From positions 1 through 64,000 of the forward strand of contig CAZVZK010000011.1 in assembly GCA_964630925.1 (NCBI GenBank): DNA of 64,000 nt, read 5' to 3'. This document shows positions 9,135-17,872 of the stretch, one piece after another. The notes beneath the pieces were generated by a model, which worked only from the letters and a program-made list of their open reading frames with translations, made no database searches and was not told where the DNA came from. Both the position numbers and the translations under genes were made by a program. Position 1 is the stretch's first letter. Every line of letters starts with the position of its first letter. Source of the DNA: RGDT01 sp964630925 (GTDB taxonomy: Bacteria; Planctomycetota; Planctomycetia; Gemmatales; Gemmataceae).

Positions 9135-9147
9135 TGCACGTCTCCGA

Positions 9148-10482
9148 TCATGTGAGGATCGCCCGGATCACCTTGCCGCGGCTCGCCGGGATCGGCCTGC
9201 CGAGGTTGTCCTGGATCTCCGCGTCCGGGGGGATGCCCAGGCAGTGCAGCGCCGTCGCCGTGATGTCCGCCGCCGACACCCGGCCCTCCCTCGGCCTCGC
9301 GCCCCGGGCGTCCGACGCGCCGTACACGGTGCCGCCCTTCACCCCGCCGCCGGCCAGCGCCACCGAGAAGACGTGGCCCCAGTGGTCGCGGCCCGCACGC
9401 CCGTTGAACTTCGGCGTCCGGCCGAACTCGGCGACGCACATCACCAGCGTGTCTTCCAGCAGGCCGCGCTGCGCCAGGTCGTCGAGCAGCCCGGCGAACG
9501 CCTCGTCCGCGACGGGGCACAGCACCGTCTTGAGGCGCTGGCTCTCCTTGGTGTGCGAGTCCCAGCACGGGTTGTCCTGCGGCTCGTCGGGGGCGCGGTA
9601 CCAGTTCACCTGCACCAGCCCCACGCCGGCCTCGACCATGCGGCGGGCCATGAGGCAGCTCTGGCCGAAGTGGTGCCGCCCGTAGCGGTCCCGCACCCGC
9701 GCCGGCTCGCGGCCCAGGTCGAATGCCGCCCGCGCCGCCGGGGCGCCGAGCAGGTCGAGCGCCTGCTCGGTGTGGCGCGACGTGGGCACTGCGCCGGCGA
9801 TGTGGCGGTCCAGCTTGCGCAAGAGCGACCGGCGGTCATCGAGGCGGCCCAGCGGCACGTCCTGCGACAGCGTCAGCTCCGGCATCTTCACCTGGGCCGC
9901 GCCCGGCTCGCAGCGGAACAGCCACGGGTCGCTGCCGCGTCCGAGGAAGCCGGCGTCCTGGCCCGGCCAGACGGACGAGTCGGTGTTGAAGATGTGCATC
10001 GGCAGACGCATGGACGCCGGGAGGCCGCCCTTGTCCCCACGCAGCCGGCGGACGATGGCCCCGAGCGTCGGCCAGTCGTTGGGGGCGCCGGGGTTGACGT
10101 TCTCGGCGTTGAGGGGCTGGTGCGGCACCCCGGTGAGCATCTGGTAGCCGCTCGAGCTGTGGGCGTTGTCGTCCGTCGAGACGGCCCGCAGGATGCACAG
10201 CTTGTCGGCCTGCTTCGCCAGCCGCGGCAGCAGCGAGCAGACGCGGACACCGGGGACGTTGGTGGCGACGGGGCCGAACTCGCCGCGGTACTCGGCGGGG
10301 GCGTCGGGCTTCGGGTCCCACGTCGAGTGCTGCGGCGGGCCGCCCATAAGGAAGAGGACGATGCAGGACTTCGGCCGGCGGGCCGGTGTCGCCAATAACT
10401 GGGGCAGGGAGAGGCCGAGGGCGGACAGGCCGCCGATGTGGAGGAGGTCGCGGCGGGAGAGGCCGCCGCATTGGGGGTGCAT
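9148..10482 (-). CDS. DUF1501 family protein, Tat-exported
   Basis: 444 residues. The Tat-type signal SRRDLLHIGGLSALGLSLPQLLA is near the N-terminus. The alkaline-phosphatase/sulfatase-like DUF1501 pattern follows: CIVLFLMGGPPQHSTWDPKP, LCILRAVSTDDNAHSSSGYQ, GLVQVNWY, and late in the protein MCVAEFGRTPKFN and GRDHWGHVFS. The catalytic role is unknown; planctomycetes carry many copies, usually beside DUF1553/1549 cytochromes. Here the partner is a WD40 protein instead. ATG 10482 has GGAGG at ideal spacing, better than the in-frame start 27 nt upstream. Confidence 0.9.
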   Translation of the reverse strand: MHPQCGGLSRRDLLHIGGLSALGLSLPQLLATPARRPKSCIVLFLMGGPPQHSTWDPKPDAPAEYRGEFGPVATNVPGVRVCSLLPRLAKQADKLCILRAVSTDDNAHSSSGYQMLTGVPHQPLNAENVNPGAPNDWPTLGAIVRRLRGDKGGLPASMRLPMHIFNTDSSVWPGQDAGFLGRGSDPWLFRCEPGAAQVKMPELTLSQDVPLGRLDDRRSLLRKLDRHIAGAVPTSRHTEQALDLLGAPAARAAFDLGREPARVRDRYGRHHFGQSCLMARRMVEAGVGLVQVNWYRAPDEPQDNPCWDSHTKESQRLKTVLCPVADEAFAGLLDDLAQRGLLEDTLVMCVAEFGRTPKFNGRAGRDHWGHVFSVALAGGGVKGGTVYGASDARGARPREGRVSAADITATALHCLGIPPDAEIQDNLGRPIPASRGKVIRAILT

Positions 10483-10677
10483 GGAAGCCTCCTTCGTGGC
10501 GGCTGGCATCCAGCCTGGCTGCCGGGCGGGCCGGCGAGGGCGCCTGCCGCCACGCGGCAGGTGAGTTTGACCTCATCATCGCCTTTCATCCCCGCCGTGT
10601 CCAGCACCCTCCGGCGAAATGGAGCACCCGGCCACGCGCCTTCCTGCCACACGGAGTGTGGAGTGTGACAGGCCTAC

Positions 10678-10706
10678 TTGACAAACCCCGGCCGCCCGTG
10701 TGAGAT
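10678..10706 (+). promoter_or_regulatory. Sigma-70-like promoter ahead of the glycine-zipper gene
   Basis: A perfect TTGACA (10678-10683), a 17-bp spacer and a poor -10 (TGAGAT at 10701-10706), 34 nt ahead of the ATG at 10740. It drives the 10740 and probably the 11646 gene. Confidence 0.55.
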
Positions 10707-10739
10707 GGAGCCGGCGATCCACCCTCGAGGGAGCCCCCG

Positions 10740-11633
10740 ATGGCCGATTTCACCCCAGCTTACCCGACATGCCAGGCCACCCGGCCGGTGGACACCGATG
10801 ACGGGACCATGTGCCGGGCCGCCTCGGCCTCGCCCGGGCCTGTCCAGTCCGACGTATTCGCGGAGGCCGCGCTCCGCGTCATCCGCACCGATGAGGTGAA
10901 CGCCGTCAGCGACTCCGTCGTCGGCAACATCGCCCAACTGAGCTATGACGCCTTCATCCGCAAGCACGTCTACGAGCCGGCAGCCCGGGCGATCAGCAAG
11001 CAGGGCGAGGAGTTCGTCCGCATCGGGGCGATGACCAACGCCAAGGCGGCCGAGTGGGTCAACGCGGAACGCAACGCCCTGCTCGTCGCCATCAGGGACG
11101 AGAAGAACAGCCCCCTCGGGCGGGCCATCTCCGAGTACCTCAAGTCGCGCGACAAGTTGCCCTCCGTCGGCGACCTGGCGGCCAAGTACGGGGCGAAGAT
11201 GCCCGGCGCGACGGAGGAGGAGGTCTTCGCCGCCATCATCAAGAGCGGGGCCCGTACCCGCGGCTCCGTCAACCGGCTCGCCGTCGGCCTGCGCTGGGCC
11301 GGCCCGGTCATGATCGGCATCAGCATCGCCTACTCCGCCTATCTCGTCGCCGAGGCCCCGCCCGAGGAGCGTGGGCGCCTCGCCTCGCGCGAGGCCGGCG
11401 GCCTGGTCGGCGGCATCGGCGGCGGCTGGGCCGGCGCCAAGGGCGGCTGCGCCGCCGGCGCCGCCGTCGGCGTGTGGTTCGAGGGGGTGGGGGCGGTCCC
11501 CGGCTGCGTGATCGGGGCCGTCGTGTTCGGCCTGGGCATCGGCTACGTCGGCTCCGAGGTCGGGTCGTGGGCCGGCGGGAAGGCCTACGACTTCACCAAC
11601 GCCGTGCTCGAGTGGGAGCCCGCCAAGCACTGA
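10740..11633 (+). CDS. Glycine-zipper membrane protein of unknown function
   Basis: 297 residues, no family recognised. Residues 1-185 are soluble and mostly helical. The last third is hydrophobic and Gly/Ala-rich: WAGPVMIGISIAYSAYLVAEA, then GGLVGGIGGGWAGAKGG and GAVVFGLGIGYVGSEVG, the GxxxG spacing of glycine zippers. Such tails occur in pore-forming or membrane-translocating effector proteins as well as in unrelated membrane proteins. No signal peptide is seen. GAGGGAGC precedes the ATG. The PQQ-type gene follows 12 nt after the stop. Function open. Confidence 0.7.
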   Translation: MADFTPAYPTCQATRPVDTDDGTMCRAASASPGPVQSDVFAEAALRVIRTDEVNAVSDSVVGNIAQLSYDAFIRKHVYEPAARAISKQGEEFVRIGAMTNAKAAEWVNAERNALLVAIRDEKNSPLGRAISEYLKSRDKLPSVGDLAAKYGAKMPGATEEEVFAAIIKSGARTRGSVNRLAVGLRWAGPVMIGISIAYSAYLVAEAPPEERGRLASREAGGLVGGIGGGWAGAKGGCAAGAAVGVWFEGVGAVPGCVIGAVVFGLGIGYVGSEVGSWAGGKAYDFTNAVLEWEPAKH

Positions 11634-11645
11634 TCCGGAGATGCC

Positions 11646-13355
11646 ATGCCGCCGCTCGCCGTCCTCCTGCTGACGCTGGCCCCGCCGGCCATCGACGCCA
11701 ACGACTGGCCGTCGTACAACGCCGACGCCCTCGGCACGCGCCACAACGCCGCCGAGAAGACGCTCGGCAAGGCTACTGCCGACAAACTGGTGGAGCGGTG
11801 GCGTTACCCGTCGGGATTCGCCTTCCCCATCGGGGCCGTCCACGCCACGCCCATCGTGGTGAACGGCCACGTCTACTTCGCCACCGCCACCATCCCGACG
11901 GTCTACAAGCTGCGGCCCGACGGCAGGTTGAAATGGTCGTACTCGCCCAAGGGGCACAAGGAGCCGAAGGACGCGGCCTGGCTGCCCGAGGGCGGGTTCA
12001 TGGCGTCGCCGCTCGTGACGGCGGATACCGTGTACGCCTGCGACCTCGCCGGCTTCGTCCACGCCCTCGGCCGCGCCACGGGCAAGCCGCGGTGGGTCGT
12101 CAACACCCGCGACGTGCCGTTCCCCGGCGCCCACACCTCCAACGGCCTGTTCGCCTCGCCGATCCTGGCGGACGGGAAACTGATCATCGCCGGCGGCGGC
12201 TACGAGCACGCCCTGGCGGTCAAGCCGGGGCACAAGTGCTGCACGGGGAGGGGATTCGTGGCGGCGCTCGACCCGAAGACCGGCAAGGCGCTGTGGAAGT
12301 ACGACGTGGGTGAGGAGCCGAAGGAGCTGAAGCCGCCGGTGGTGGTCAAGCAGGGCGGCGTCGAAATGACGTTCTTCTACGGCCCCTCGACAAGCAGCGT
12401 GTGGTCCACGCCCTCGCACGACGGCGGGATGATCTACTTCGGCACCGACACCAACAACGCCCCGCGCCAGCCGACGAAGGACGACCCGGGCCTGTCATCG
12501 AAGCACTCGTGCGCCGTCATCGCGGTGGACGCCAGGACCGGCAAGGAGCGCTGGGTGACGCAGGTCAATCCCGGTGACATGTGGAACTTCGCGTTCCCGG
12601 CCTACGACGCCGCGACGGGGCAATACAAGGACCAGTCGGTGGGCGACACGCCGAAGCCGTTCACGATCCTGCACGGCGGCAAGCCGACGCGCGTCGTCGG
12701 CGTGGGGTGCAAGAACGGCGTCTTCTACGTCATGGACGCGAAGACGGGGAAGATCCTGCACCACACCCCGAAGCACACCGCCGCCCCGTCGAAGACGGCG
12801 AGGCCGGGGCCGCGTGTGCTGGCCCTGCCGGGGGCCGCCGGCGGATTGCAGACGGGCTGCGCGACGGACGGCAGGGCGGTGTACACGAACGGCATGGACA
12901 TGAGCCTGCTGGGCGTGTCGGTGGACCCGAAGGAGCGTTTCCAGCCGCCGACCGGCGGGCGCGTGACGGCCATCAGCCTGGACACGAGTGAGGAGCATTG
13001 GCGGCACGAGCGGCCGAAGGTGAAGGATGTGGGCGGGTTCAAGGACGTGGGCGACCCGGTGGCGTCGGGCATCGCACTGGCGAACGGCGTGGGTTACTTC
13101 ACGACGACGGTGAGCGGTCAGCTCGTGGCCGTGGACCTGGCGAGCGGGAAGACGCTCAAGGAGCTGAAGTTGGGGGCGGTGTGGTGCGGGCCGTCGGTGT
13201 CGCGCGGGCGGGTGTACGTCGGGACGGGGAACGTCCTGTTCTCGCCGTTCAACGCCAAGGAGGCGTACTTCCCCAAGAGCGTGACGGGGGCCGTGGTGTG
13301 CTTCGGCCTGCCGGGCAAGGACGAGGTCGAGAAGATGGGCGCGGGGGACGAGTAA
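11646..13355 (+). CDS. PQQ-like beta-propeller protein (quinoprotein fold)
   Basis: 569 residues with a short signal-like N-terminus (MPPLAVLLLTLAPPAIDA). Propeller blades of the PQQ type follow: ATPIVVNGHVYFATA, FASPILADGKLIIAGGG, FVAALDPKTGKALWKYDVG, CAVIAVDARTGKERWVTQ and GQLVAVDLASGKTLKEL. The DMWNFAFPAYD segment resembles blades of quinoprotein alcohol dehydrogenases. An adjacent Cys pair (KCCTGRG) exists, but not where the vicinal disulfide of those enzymes normally sits, so dehydrogenase activity is unproven. Other planctomycete paralogues act as secreted scaffolds. It is probably co-transcribed with the glycine-zipper gene. Confidence 0.75.
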   Translation: MPPLAVLLLTLAPPAIDANDWPSYNADALGTRHNAAEKTLGKATADKLVERWRYPSGFAFPIGAVHATPIVVNGHVYFATATIPTVYKLRPDGRLKWSYSPKGHKEPKDAAWLPEGGFMASPLVTADTVYACDLAGFVHALGRATGKPRWVVNTRDVPFPGAHTSNGLFASPILADGKLIIAGGGYEHALAVKPGHKCCTGRGFVAALDPKTGKALWKYDVGEEPKELKPPVVVKQGGVEMTFFYGPSTSSVWSTPSHDGGMIYFGTDTNNAPRQPTKDDPGLSSKHSCAVIAVDARTGKERWVTQVNPGDMWNFAFPAYDAATGQYKDQSVGDTPKPFTILHGGKPTRVVGVGCKNGVFYVMDAKTGKILHHTPKHTAAPSKTARPGPRVLALPGAAGGLQTGCATDGRAVYTNGMDMSLLGVSVDPKERFQPPTGGRVTAISLDTSEEHWRHERPKVKDVGGFKDVGDPVASGIALANGVGYFTTTVSGQLVAVDLASGKTLKELKLGAVWCGPSVSRGRVYVGTGNVLFSPFNAKEAYFPKSVTGAVVCFGLPGKDEVEKMGAGDE

Positions 13356-13362
13356 GGGGATT

Positions 13363-13611
13363 GGAGCGTGAGCGGCTCTGGCGAGCGGGGATGCGTGAGC
13401 GCCCCGAGTGGAGCGTCAGCGGATCTCGATTCGTGGAGCGTGAGCGGCTCTGGCTGTTGGCGAGCGGGGTTGCGTCAGCGCCCCGAGTGAACAGCGTCAG
13501 CGCATCTCGCTGTGTTGGTGCTCGTCGATGCGCGTCAAGCCAGAGAGCCGCTGACGCTCCAAAGACTCGGGGCGCTGACGCATCCCCGCTCGCCAGAGCC
13601 GCTCACGCTCC
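13363..13611. repeat. Large inverted repeat built from GGAGCGTGAGCGGCTCTGG units
   Basis: Near-perfect arms of about 66 bp at 13363-13428 and 13546-13611. The left unit is partly repeated in direct orientation at about 13434-13489. It fills the gap between the convergent PQQ-propeller and miaB genes and could act as a bidirectional terminator. No coding capacity is apparent. Confidence 0.85.
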
Positions 13612-13703
13612 ATAGGATCAGAGCCCGAAGCGCACCTTCGAGGCCGCCTCCTGCGACGGCGGCCTCGGCCAGCAACGCCAACTTCCTGATCGTCGGATCC
13701 TCC

Positions 13704-15158
13704 TCACAGCAGCGGCAGCGCGAAGCGGCCCGCGGGCTCGGGCGTCGCGCAATCGTCGCCGCACGAGCCGACGTGCTCGCCGGTCAGCACCTCGCCGAAG
13801 AGGGTGAACGCCGTCGCCTCGTGGATCACCACCTTGACCAGCTCACCCGCCAGACGCGGGTTGCCGTCGAAGACAACGATGTGGTCCGTCGCGGTGCGGC
13901 CCACGAGCTGCGCCGGCCCCCCCTTCTGGGCCGACTTGCTCGGCCCCTCGACCAGCACCTCGGCCGTCTCGCCGATGAACCGCCGGTGGTCCTCCAGGCT
14001 GATCGCCGACTGGATGGCGAGGAGGTCGTTGTTGCGGCGCTTCTTCACGTCCTCGGGGATGTCGTCGGGGTACAGGTCGTCCGCCTTGGTCCCGGGCCGG
14101 GCGCTGTACTTGAAGATGAAACTGTTCTTGAACTTGCCCTCGCGGACGAGGTCGCACGTCCTCTCGAACGATGCCTCCGTCTCGCCGCAGAAGCCGACGA
14201 TCCAGTCGGAGGAGATCGCCACCCCCGGGACCTTTTCGCGGCTCCGATGCAGCATCTCGCGGTACTCCGCGACGGAGTACAGGCGCTTCATCCGCTTCAA
14301 CACGTCGTCGCACCCCGACTGGGCCGGCACGTGCAGGTACGGGCTGACCTTCGGGAGGTCGCGGACCGCGTCGAGAAGCCCGTCGCTCATGTCGCGTGGG
14401 AAGTTCGTGATGAACTTGATGCGGACGATCCCCGCCGTGTCGTGGATGCGTGCGAGGAGGTCGGCCAGGCGCTCTTCGCGCCCGTCCGGGTACCGGTAGC
14501 GGTAGCTGTTGACCGTCTGGCCAAGGAGGGTGATCTCCTTCGCGCCCTCGGCGGCGAGCTGGCGCACCTCGGCGGCGATGTGCTCGGGCGGGCGGCCCTG
14601 CTCCGGGCCGCGTGTGCTGGGTACGACACAGTAGGTGCAGAACTTGTCGCAGCCGAACTGCACGCGGACGTAGGCCTGGAACGGCGTGGGCCGCATCGAC
14701 GGGTCGCGGGCCGGGTCGTAGCTCTCGAAGCTGGCCGTCACCTCCAGACGCGACGCCTCCGCCCGCGCGAGCGAGACGGCGATCTGCGGGGCGCGCTCGG
14801 CCCTGGCCTTCTCGATCAGCTCGGCGATGCGGCCGAGCTGGCCGGTGCCGCACACGATGTCCACGAAGGGCGCCCGTTTGAGGACCTTCTCCTGGTCCTT
14901 CTGGGCCATGCACCCGAGCACGCCGATCACCTTGTCGGGGTGACGCTGCTTGTGGCCACGGAGGCGCCCGAGGGCGGAGTAGATCTTCTCCTCGGCGTGC
15001 TCGCGGACGGAGCAGGTGTTGAAGAAGATCACGTCCGCGTCGCGTGGCTCGTGGGTGACCTCGTAGCCCTGACGGCGGAGGGCGCCGACGACCAGCTCGC
15101 TGTCCAGCACGTTCATCTGGCAGCCGACGGTCTCGATGTACAGCTTCTGCTTGCTCAT
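13704..15158 (-). CDS. miaB: tRNA-2-methylthio-N6-dimethylallyladenosine synthase
   Basis: 484 residues. It is the radical-SAM methylthiotransferase that adds the ms2 group to i6A37 of tRNAs. The N-terminal UPF0004 domain holds the first cluster cysteines Cys13 (VGCQMN), Cys49 (NTCSVREHAEEK) and Cys83 (GCMAQ). The radical SAM triad is Cys170/174/177 (FGCDKFCTYC). A C-terminal TRAM domain (about 390-455) precedes a short Cys-containing tail (SCGDDC). ATG 15158 gives the canonical start MSKQKLYIETVGCQMN. It is monocistronic, convergent to the PQQ gene across a large inverted repeat. Confidence 0.95.
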   Translation of the reverse strand: MSKQKLYIETVGCQMNVLDSELVVGALRRQGYEVTHEPRDADVIFFNTCSVREHAEEKIYSALGRLRGHKQRHPDKVIGVLGCMAQKDQEKVLKRAPFVDIVCGTGQLGRIAELIEKARAERAPQIAVSLARAEASRLEVTASFESYDPARDPSMRPTPFQAYVRVQFGCDKFCTYCVVPSTRGPEQGRPPEHIAAEVRQLAAEGAKEITLLGQTVNSYRYRYPDGREERLADLLARIHDTAGIVRIKFITNFPRDMSDGLLDAVRDLPKVSPYLHVPAQSGCDDVLKRMKRLYSVAEYREMLHRSREKVPGVAISSDWIVGFCGETEASFERTCDLVREGKFKNSFIFKYSARPGTKADDLYPDDIPEDVKKRRNNDLLAIQSAISLEDHRRFIGETAEVLVEGPSKSAQKGGPAQLVGRTATDHIVVFDGNPRLAGELVKVVIHEATAFTLFGEVLTGEHVGSCGDDCATPEPAGRFALPLL

Positions 15159-15262
15159 GCCGTCATCGTACCGCGAACCAAAGCGGAGTAGAAGAGGTTC
15201 CCGTTCATCCGGGTGTGGGAATGAGACGGAAGTAGACAGGTGGCGTGGCGGGGTGGGTGCGG

Positions 15263-15330
15263 ATTGCATTGCATTGCACCCCCCCCGGGCACCCCCTGAA
15301 ATGCAATGTCCTAGCTGAATTTGCATTGCA
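15263..15330. repeat. TTGCA-rich low-complexity cluster upstream of miaB
   Basis: Within the 346-nt gap 15159-15504, which holds no gene, ATTGCATTGCATTGCA (15263-15278) is followed by AAATGCAATG (15299-15308) and TTTGCATTGCA (15320-15330). Local composition is AT-rich against a GC-rich background. It could be an operator or a degenerate repeat; no function is assigned. Confidence 0.5.
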
Positions 15331-15504
15331 CGGCGAGTGGTCAGACCTCCAACACCAGGGCCGTGGCCGCCCTCCCTGTCTAATTCTGTCCAATTCCACA
15401 AGCCGGTGAACGGCTACCAGCAGAGACCCCGATTCGGGGAAGTCTACCGACCTGACACCCGCCCCGCCTGGCGTGGTACTCTCACACCACGGAGGGATGC
15501 CGTC

Positions 15505-15975
15505 ATGCCGATCGAATACGTCACGGGCGACCTGTTCGCCGAGGAGCACGCCGCCGGGGCGCTGGCCCACGGGTGCAACTGCCAGGGGTCAATGGGCGCC
15601 GGCGTCGCCGTCGGCTTCCGCACGCGATACCCGGCGATGTTCGAGCGCTACCGCGAGATGTGCCGGGCCACGCCGCGCCTGTTCAACCCCGGCGACTGCT
15701 GGCTGTGGCGTGAGGGCGGCGGGCCGCCGGTGTTCAACCTGGCCACGCAGGAGACGTACTGGCGCGGGCGGGCCACCTACGAGGCCGTCGAGTCGGCGCT
15801 GCGTTCGATGCGCCGGCAGGCGGACGAGGCCGGCATCGGACGCATCACGATGCCGCGCGTGGGCGCGGGCATGGGCGGGCTGTCGTGGAAGAAGGTCAAG
15901 GCGGTCATCGAGCGAGTCTTCGCCGGATGGGCGGGGCGGCTGGTGGTCATCGAGGAGTATGCCCCCCGCCCATAG
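15505..15975 (+). CDS. Macrodomain protein (ADP-ribose binding/hydrolysing)
   Basis: 156 residues forming a single macrodomain. The start MPIEYVTGDLF is the first strand. LAHGCNCQGSMGAGVAVGFR is the ADP-ribose-binding loop with the Asn typical of hydrolytic macrodomains. TMPRVGAGMGGLSWKKVKAVIE is the second ligand loop. The HGCNCQG form is shared with DarG-type and Poa1-like macrodomains, so removal of ADP-ribose or ADP-ribose 1''-phosphate is a reasonable inference. GGAGGG (15491-15496) lies ahead of ATG 15505. No DarT-like toxin is adjacent. It is convergent with the epimerase gene, 6 nt apart. Confidence 0.88.
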   Translation: MPIEYVTGDLFAEEHAAGALAHGCNCQGSMGAGVAVGFRTRYPAMFERYREMCRATPRLFNPGDCWLWREGGGPPVFNLATQETYWRGRATYEAVESALRSMRRQADEAGIGRITMPRVGAGMGGLSWKKVKAVIERVFAGWAGRLVVIEEYAPRP

Positions 15976-15981
15976 GCCGGC

Positions 15982-16926
15982 CTACGCCGCCTGCCGCTGG
16001 CCCAGGCCACGCTGCCACGCCACCTGCCGCGTCAGGCCCTCCTCCAGCCCCACGCGCGGCCTCCAACCCGTCAGCCGCGTCAGACGCGACGTGTCAGCGC
16101 CGGTGACGCGCTGGTCGCCGGCGCGTGCCGCCTCGCGCTTCACGATGGCCCGGCAGCCGACCGCCTTCTCCAGCCGGGAGATCACGTCCCACAGGCTGGC
16201 CTGTTCGCCGCCGCCCACGTTGAACGTCTCCCCCGCCGGGGAGTCGAGCGACGCGATCACCGCCGCGGCGCAGTCGCCGACGTAGGTGTTGCCGCGCACC
16301 TGGTGCCCGTCGCCGCACACCGTCACGGGCTGGCCCTGGAGCATGGCCTGGATGAACTTGTGGTACGCCATGTCGGGACGCTGCCGCGGGCCGTACACCG
16401 AGAAGAACCGCAGCACGGTCAGCGGCAGGCCCTGCTCGTCGGCCATCGCCCGGCACAGGTTCTCCGCCGCCAGCTTCGTCACCCCGTAGGGCGACACGGG
16501 GCGCAGCGGCAGATCCTCGCCGCCGCAGGCATACTTCCCATAAACCGATGACGTGCTGGCCAGCACGAAACGTTTGAGGGTGGGCACCTTGCGGGCGGCG
16601 TCGGCGAGCCGCTGGGTGGCGGTGAGGTTGCAGCCCTGGTAGAGGTCGAACTCCGTCCACGAGCGCGTCAGGCCGGGCACGGCGGCCAGGTGGAAGACCG
16701 CCTCCGCCCCGTCGAGCGCCTTCGCCACGTCATCGGTGCGCAGGTCGAGCGGGTGAAACGTGAACCTGGGGTGGCCCGAGAAGGCGGCCAGGTTGGCGTC
16801 CTTGTACCATCGCGGGTAGTACGGCACGAAGGCGTCGATGCCGGCGACGGCGTGCCCCTGCGCCAGCAGCGCCTCGCACAGATGAGAGCCGATGAACCCG
16901 GCGGCCCCGGTGACGACGGCCTTCAT
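15982..16926 (-). CDS. NAD-dependent epimerase/dehydratase (extended SDR)
   Basis: 314 residues. The NAD-binding Rossmann motif is TGAAGFIGSHLCEALL at the N-terminus. A Ser/Thr-rich catalytic segment (LASTSSVYG) precedes the YGVTK active-site Tyr/Lys. The sugar-nucleotide region FSVYGPRQRPDMAYHKFI follows. This is the UDP-glucose/UDP-glucuronate 4-epimerase type, likely cell-envelope polysaccharide precursor synthesis; the substrate is not resolvable. Start ATG 16926 (MKAVVTGAAG). It is divergent from def, with a 121-nt shared promoter region. Confidence 0.88.
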   Translation of the reverse strand: MKAVVTGAAGFIGSHLCEALLAQGHAVAGIDAFVPYYPRWYKDANLAAFSGHPRFTFHPLDLRTDDVAKALDGAEAVFHLAAVPGLTRSWTEFDLYQGCNLTATQRLADAARKVPTLKRFVLASTSSVYGKYACGGEDLPLRPVSPYGVTKLAAENLCRAMADEQGLPLTVLRFFSVYGPRQRPDMAYHKFIQAMLQGQPVTVCGDGHQVRGNTYVGDCAAAVIASLDSPAGETFNVGGGEQASLWDVISRLEKAVGCRAIVKREAARAGDQRVTGADTSRLTRLTGWRPRVGLEEGLTRQVAWQRGLGQRQAA

Positions 16927-17014
16927 GGCGTGCCCCCCTCTGGGAAAGAGGGCGGAGTCTAACACGGGCGGCGGCGCCGGGGCAAGCCGTGTCGGCGCGG
17001 CGTTGCCGGGGCGA

Positions 17015-17020
17015 TATAAT
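17015..17020 (+). promoter_or_regulatory. -10 element of def
   Basis: Consensus TATAAT 28 nt ahead of the def ATG in an otherwise very GC-rich gap. The -35 region (about 16992-16997) is not consensus. Confidence 0.5.
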
Positions 17021-17047
17021 ACCCCTGAGACCCCCTCCGGAGCCGTC

Positions 17048-17695
17048 ATGGAAATCGTGTTGCCGCCGCTGAAGATCGTGCAGTTCCCGCACCCGTCGTT
17101 GCGCCACCCCGGCGTGCCCTTGAAGGAGATCAACGCCAGGGTGCGCCGCATCGCCGAGGAGATGTTCGAGCTGATGTACGAGGCCAAGGGGCTGGGCCTG
17201 GCCGCCCCGCAGGTCGGACTGCCGTTGTGCATGTTCATCTGCAACTACGCCGCCGACCGCGAGAACAAGGAGGCCGAGGCGGTCTACATCAACCCGGTCA
17301 TCACCGAGAGGGCGGGCAGCGTGGAGGCGGAGGAGGGGTGCCTGAGCTTCCCCGGCTTCTACCGCAAGGTGCGCCGCGCGAAATCGGTCACGGGGGTGGC
17401 CTACAACCTCAAGGGCGAGCTCGTCGAGGTCAAGGTGAGCGAGCTGCCGGCACGCATCTGGCAGCACGAGACGGAGCACCTCGAGGGGAAGCTGTTCATC
17501 GACAAGATGGGCACGATGGGCCAGTTGACGGCCAAGGCGACCCTGGCGGAGTTCGAGCACGAGTACCGGCGGGCGCAGCGGAAGGGCGAGTACCCGCCCG
17601 ACCCGGAGATCGAGAAGGCGCTGAAGGAGCTGGAGGCCCTCGCCGAGCCGTCCCCGGCCGCCCCCGCGCCGGCGGCCCCGGCCGCGGTGATGTGA
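17048..17695 (+). CDS. def: Peptide deformylase
   Basis: 215 residues. It removes the formyl group from nascent protein N-termini. All three motifs are present: GLGLAAPQVG at 48-57, EGCLSFPG with metal ligand Cys98, and QHETEHLEG with His140, Glu141 and His144. The C-terminal extension (about 170-215) is helical and then Ala/Pro-rich (APAPAAPAAVM), longer than in most deformylases and of no known function. It is preceded by a TATAAT element and followed by a 51-bp-arm inverted repeat shared with the convergent hisC. Confidence 0.95.
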   Translation: MEIVLPPLKIVQFPHPSLRHPGVPLKEINARVRRIAEEMFELMYEAKGLGLAAPQVGLPLCMFICNYAADRENKEAEAVYINPVITERAGSVEAEEGCLSFPGFYRKVRRAKSVTGVAYNLKGELVEVKVSELPARIWQHETEHLEGKLFIDKMGTMGQLTAKATLAEFEHEYRRAQRKGEYPPDPEIEKALKELEALAEPSPAAPAPAAPAAVM

Positions 17696-17702
17696 GGAGG
17701 CC

Positions 17703-17864
17703 AAGAAGAAGGCATACCACGAAATACACGGAAGACACGAAAGGAAGACAAAGCAAGGCAGAGAGGCAGAAGAGGACAGCAGCCCGGCTTCCTGCTTGAT
17801 ACCTGCTTTGCTTCTTTGTCTTCCTTTCGTGTCTTCCGTGTATTTCGTGGTATGCCTTCTTCTT
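17703..17864. repeat. 51-bp perfect inverted repeat between def and hisC
   Basis: Arms 17703-17753 and 17814-17864 are perfectly complementary over 51 bp, with a 60-nt loop. The arm contains quasi-repeats such as ACACGGAAGACACGAA. It fills the gap between two convergent genes and is AT-richer than the surrounding DNA. It is a likely bidirectional terminator and possibly a small non-autonomous element. Confidence 0.9.
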
Positions 17865-17872
17865 CCTCGCAC

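Noticed and set aside
12229..12249. Vicinal Cys pair (KCCTGRG) as proof of a quinoprotein alcohol dehydrogenase
   Set aside because: The pair is not at the position of the known vicinal disulfide, and the Ca/PQQ ligands could not be identified.
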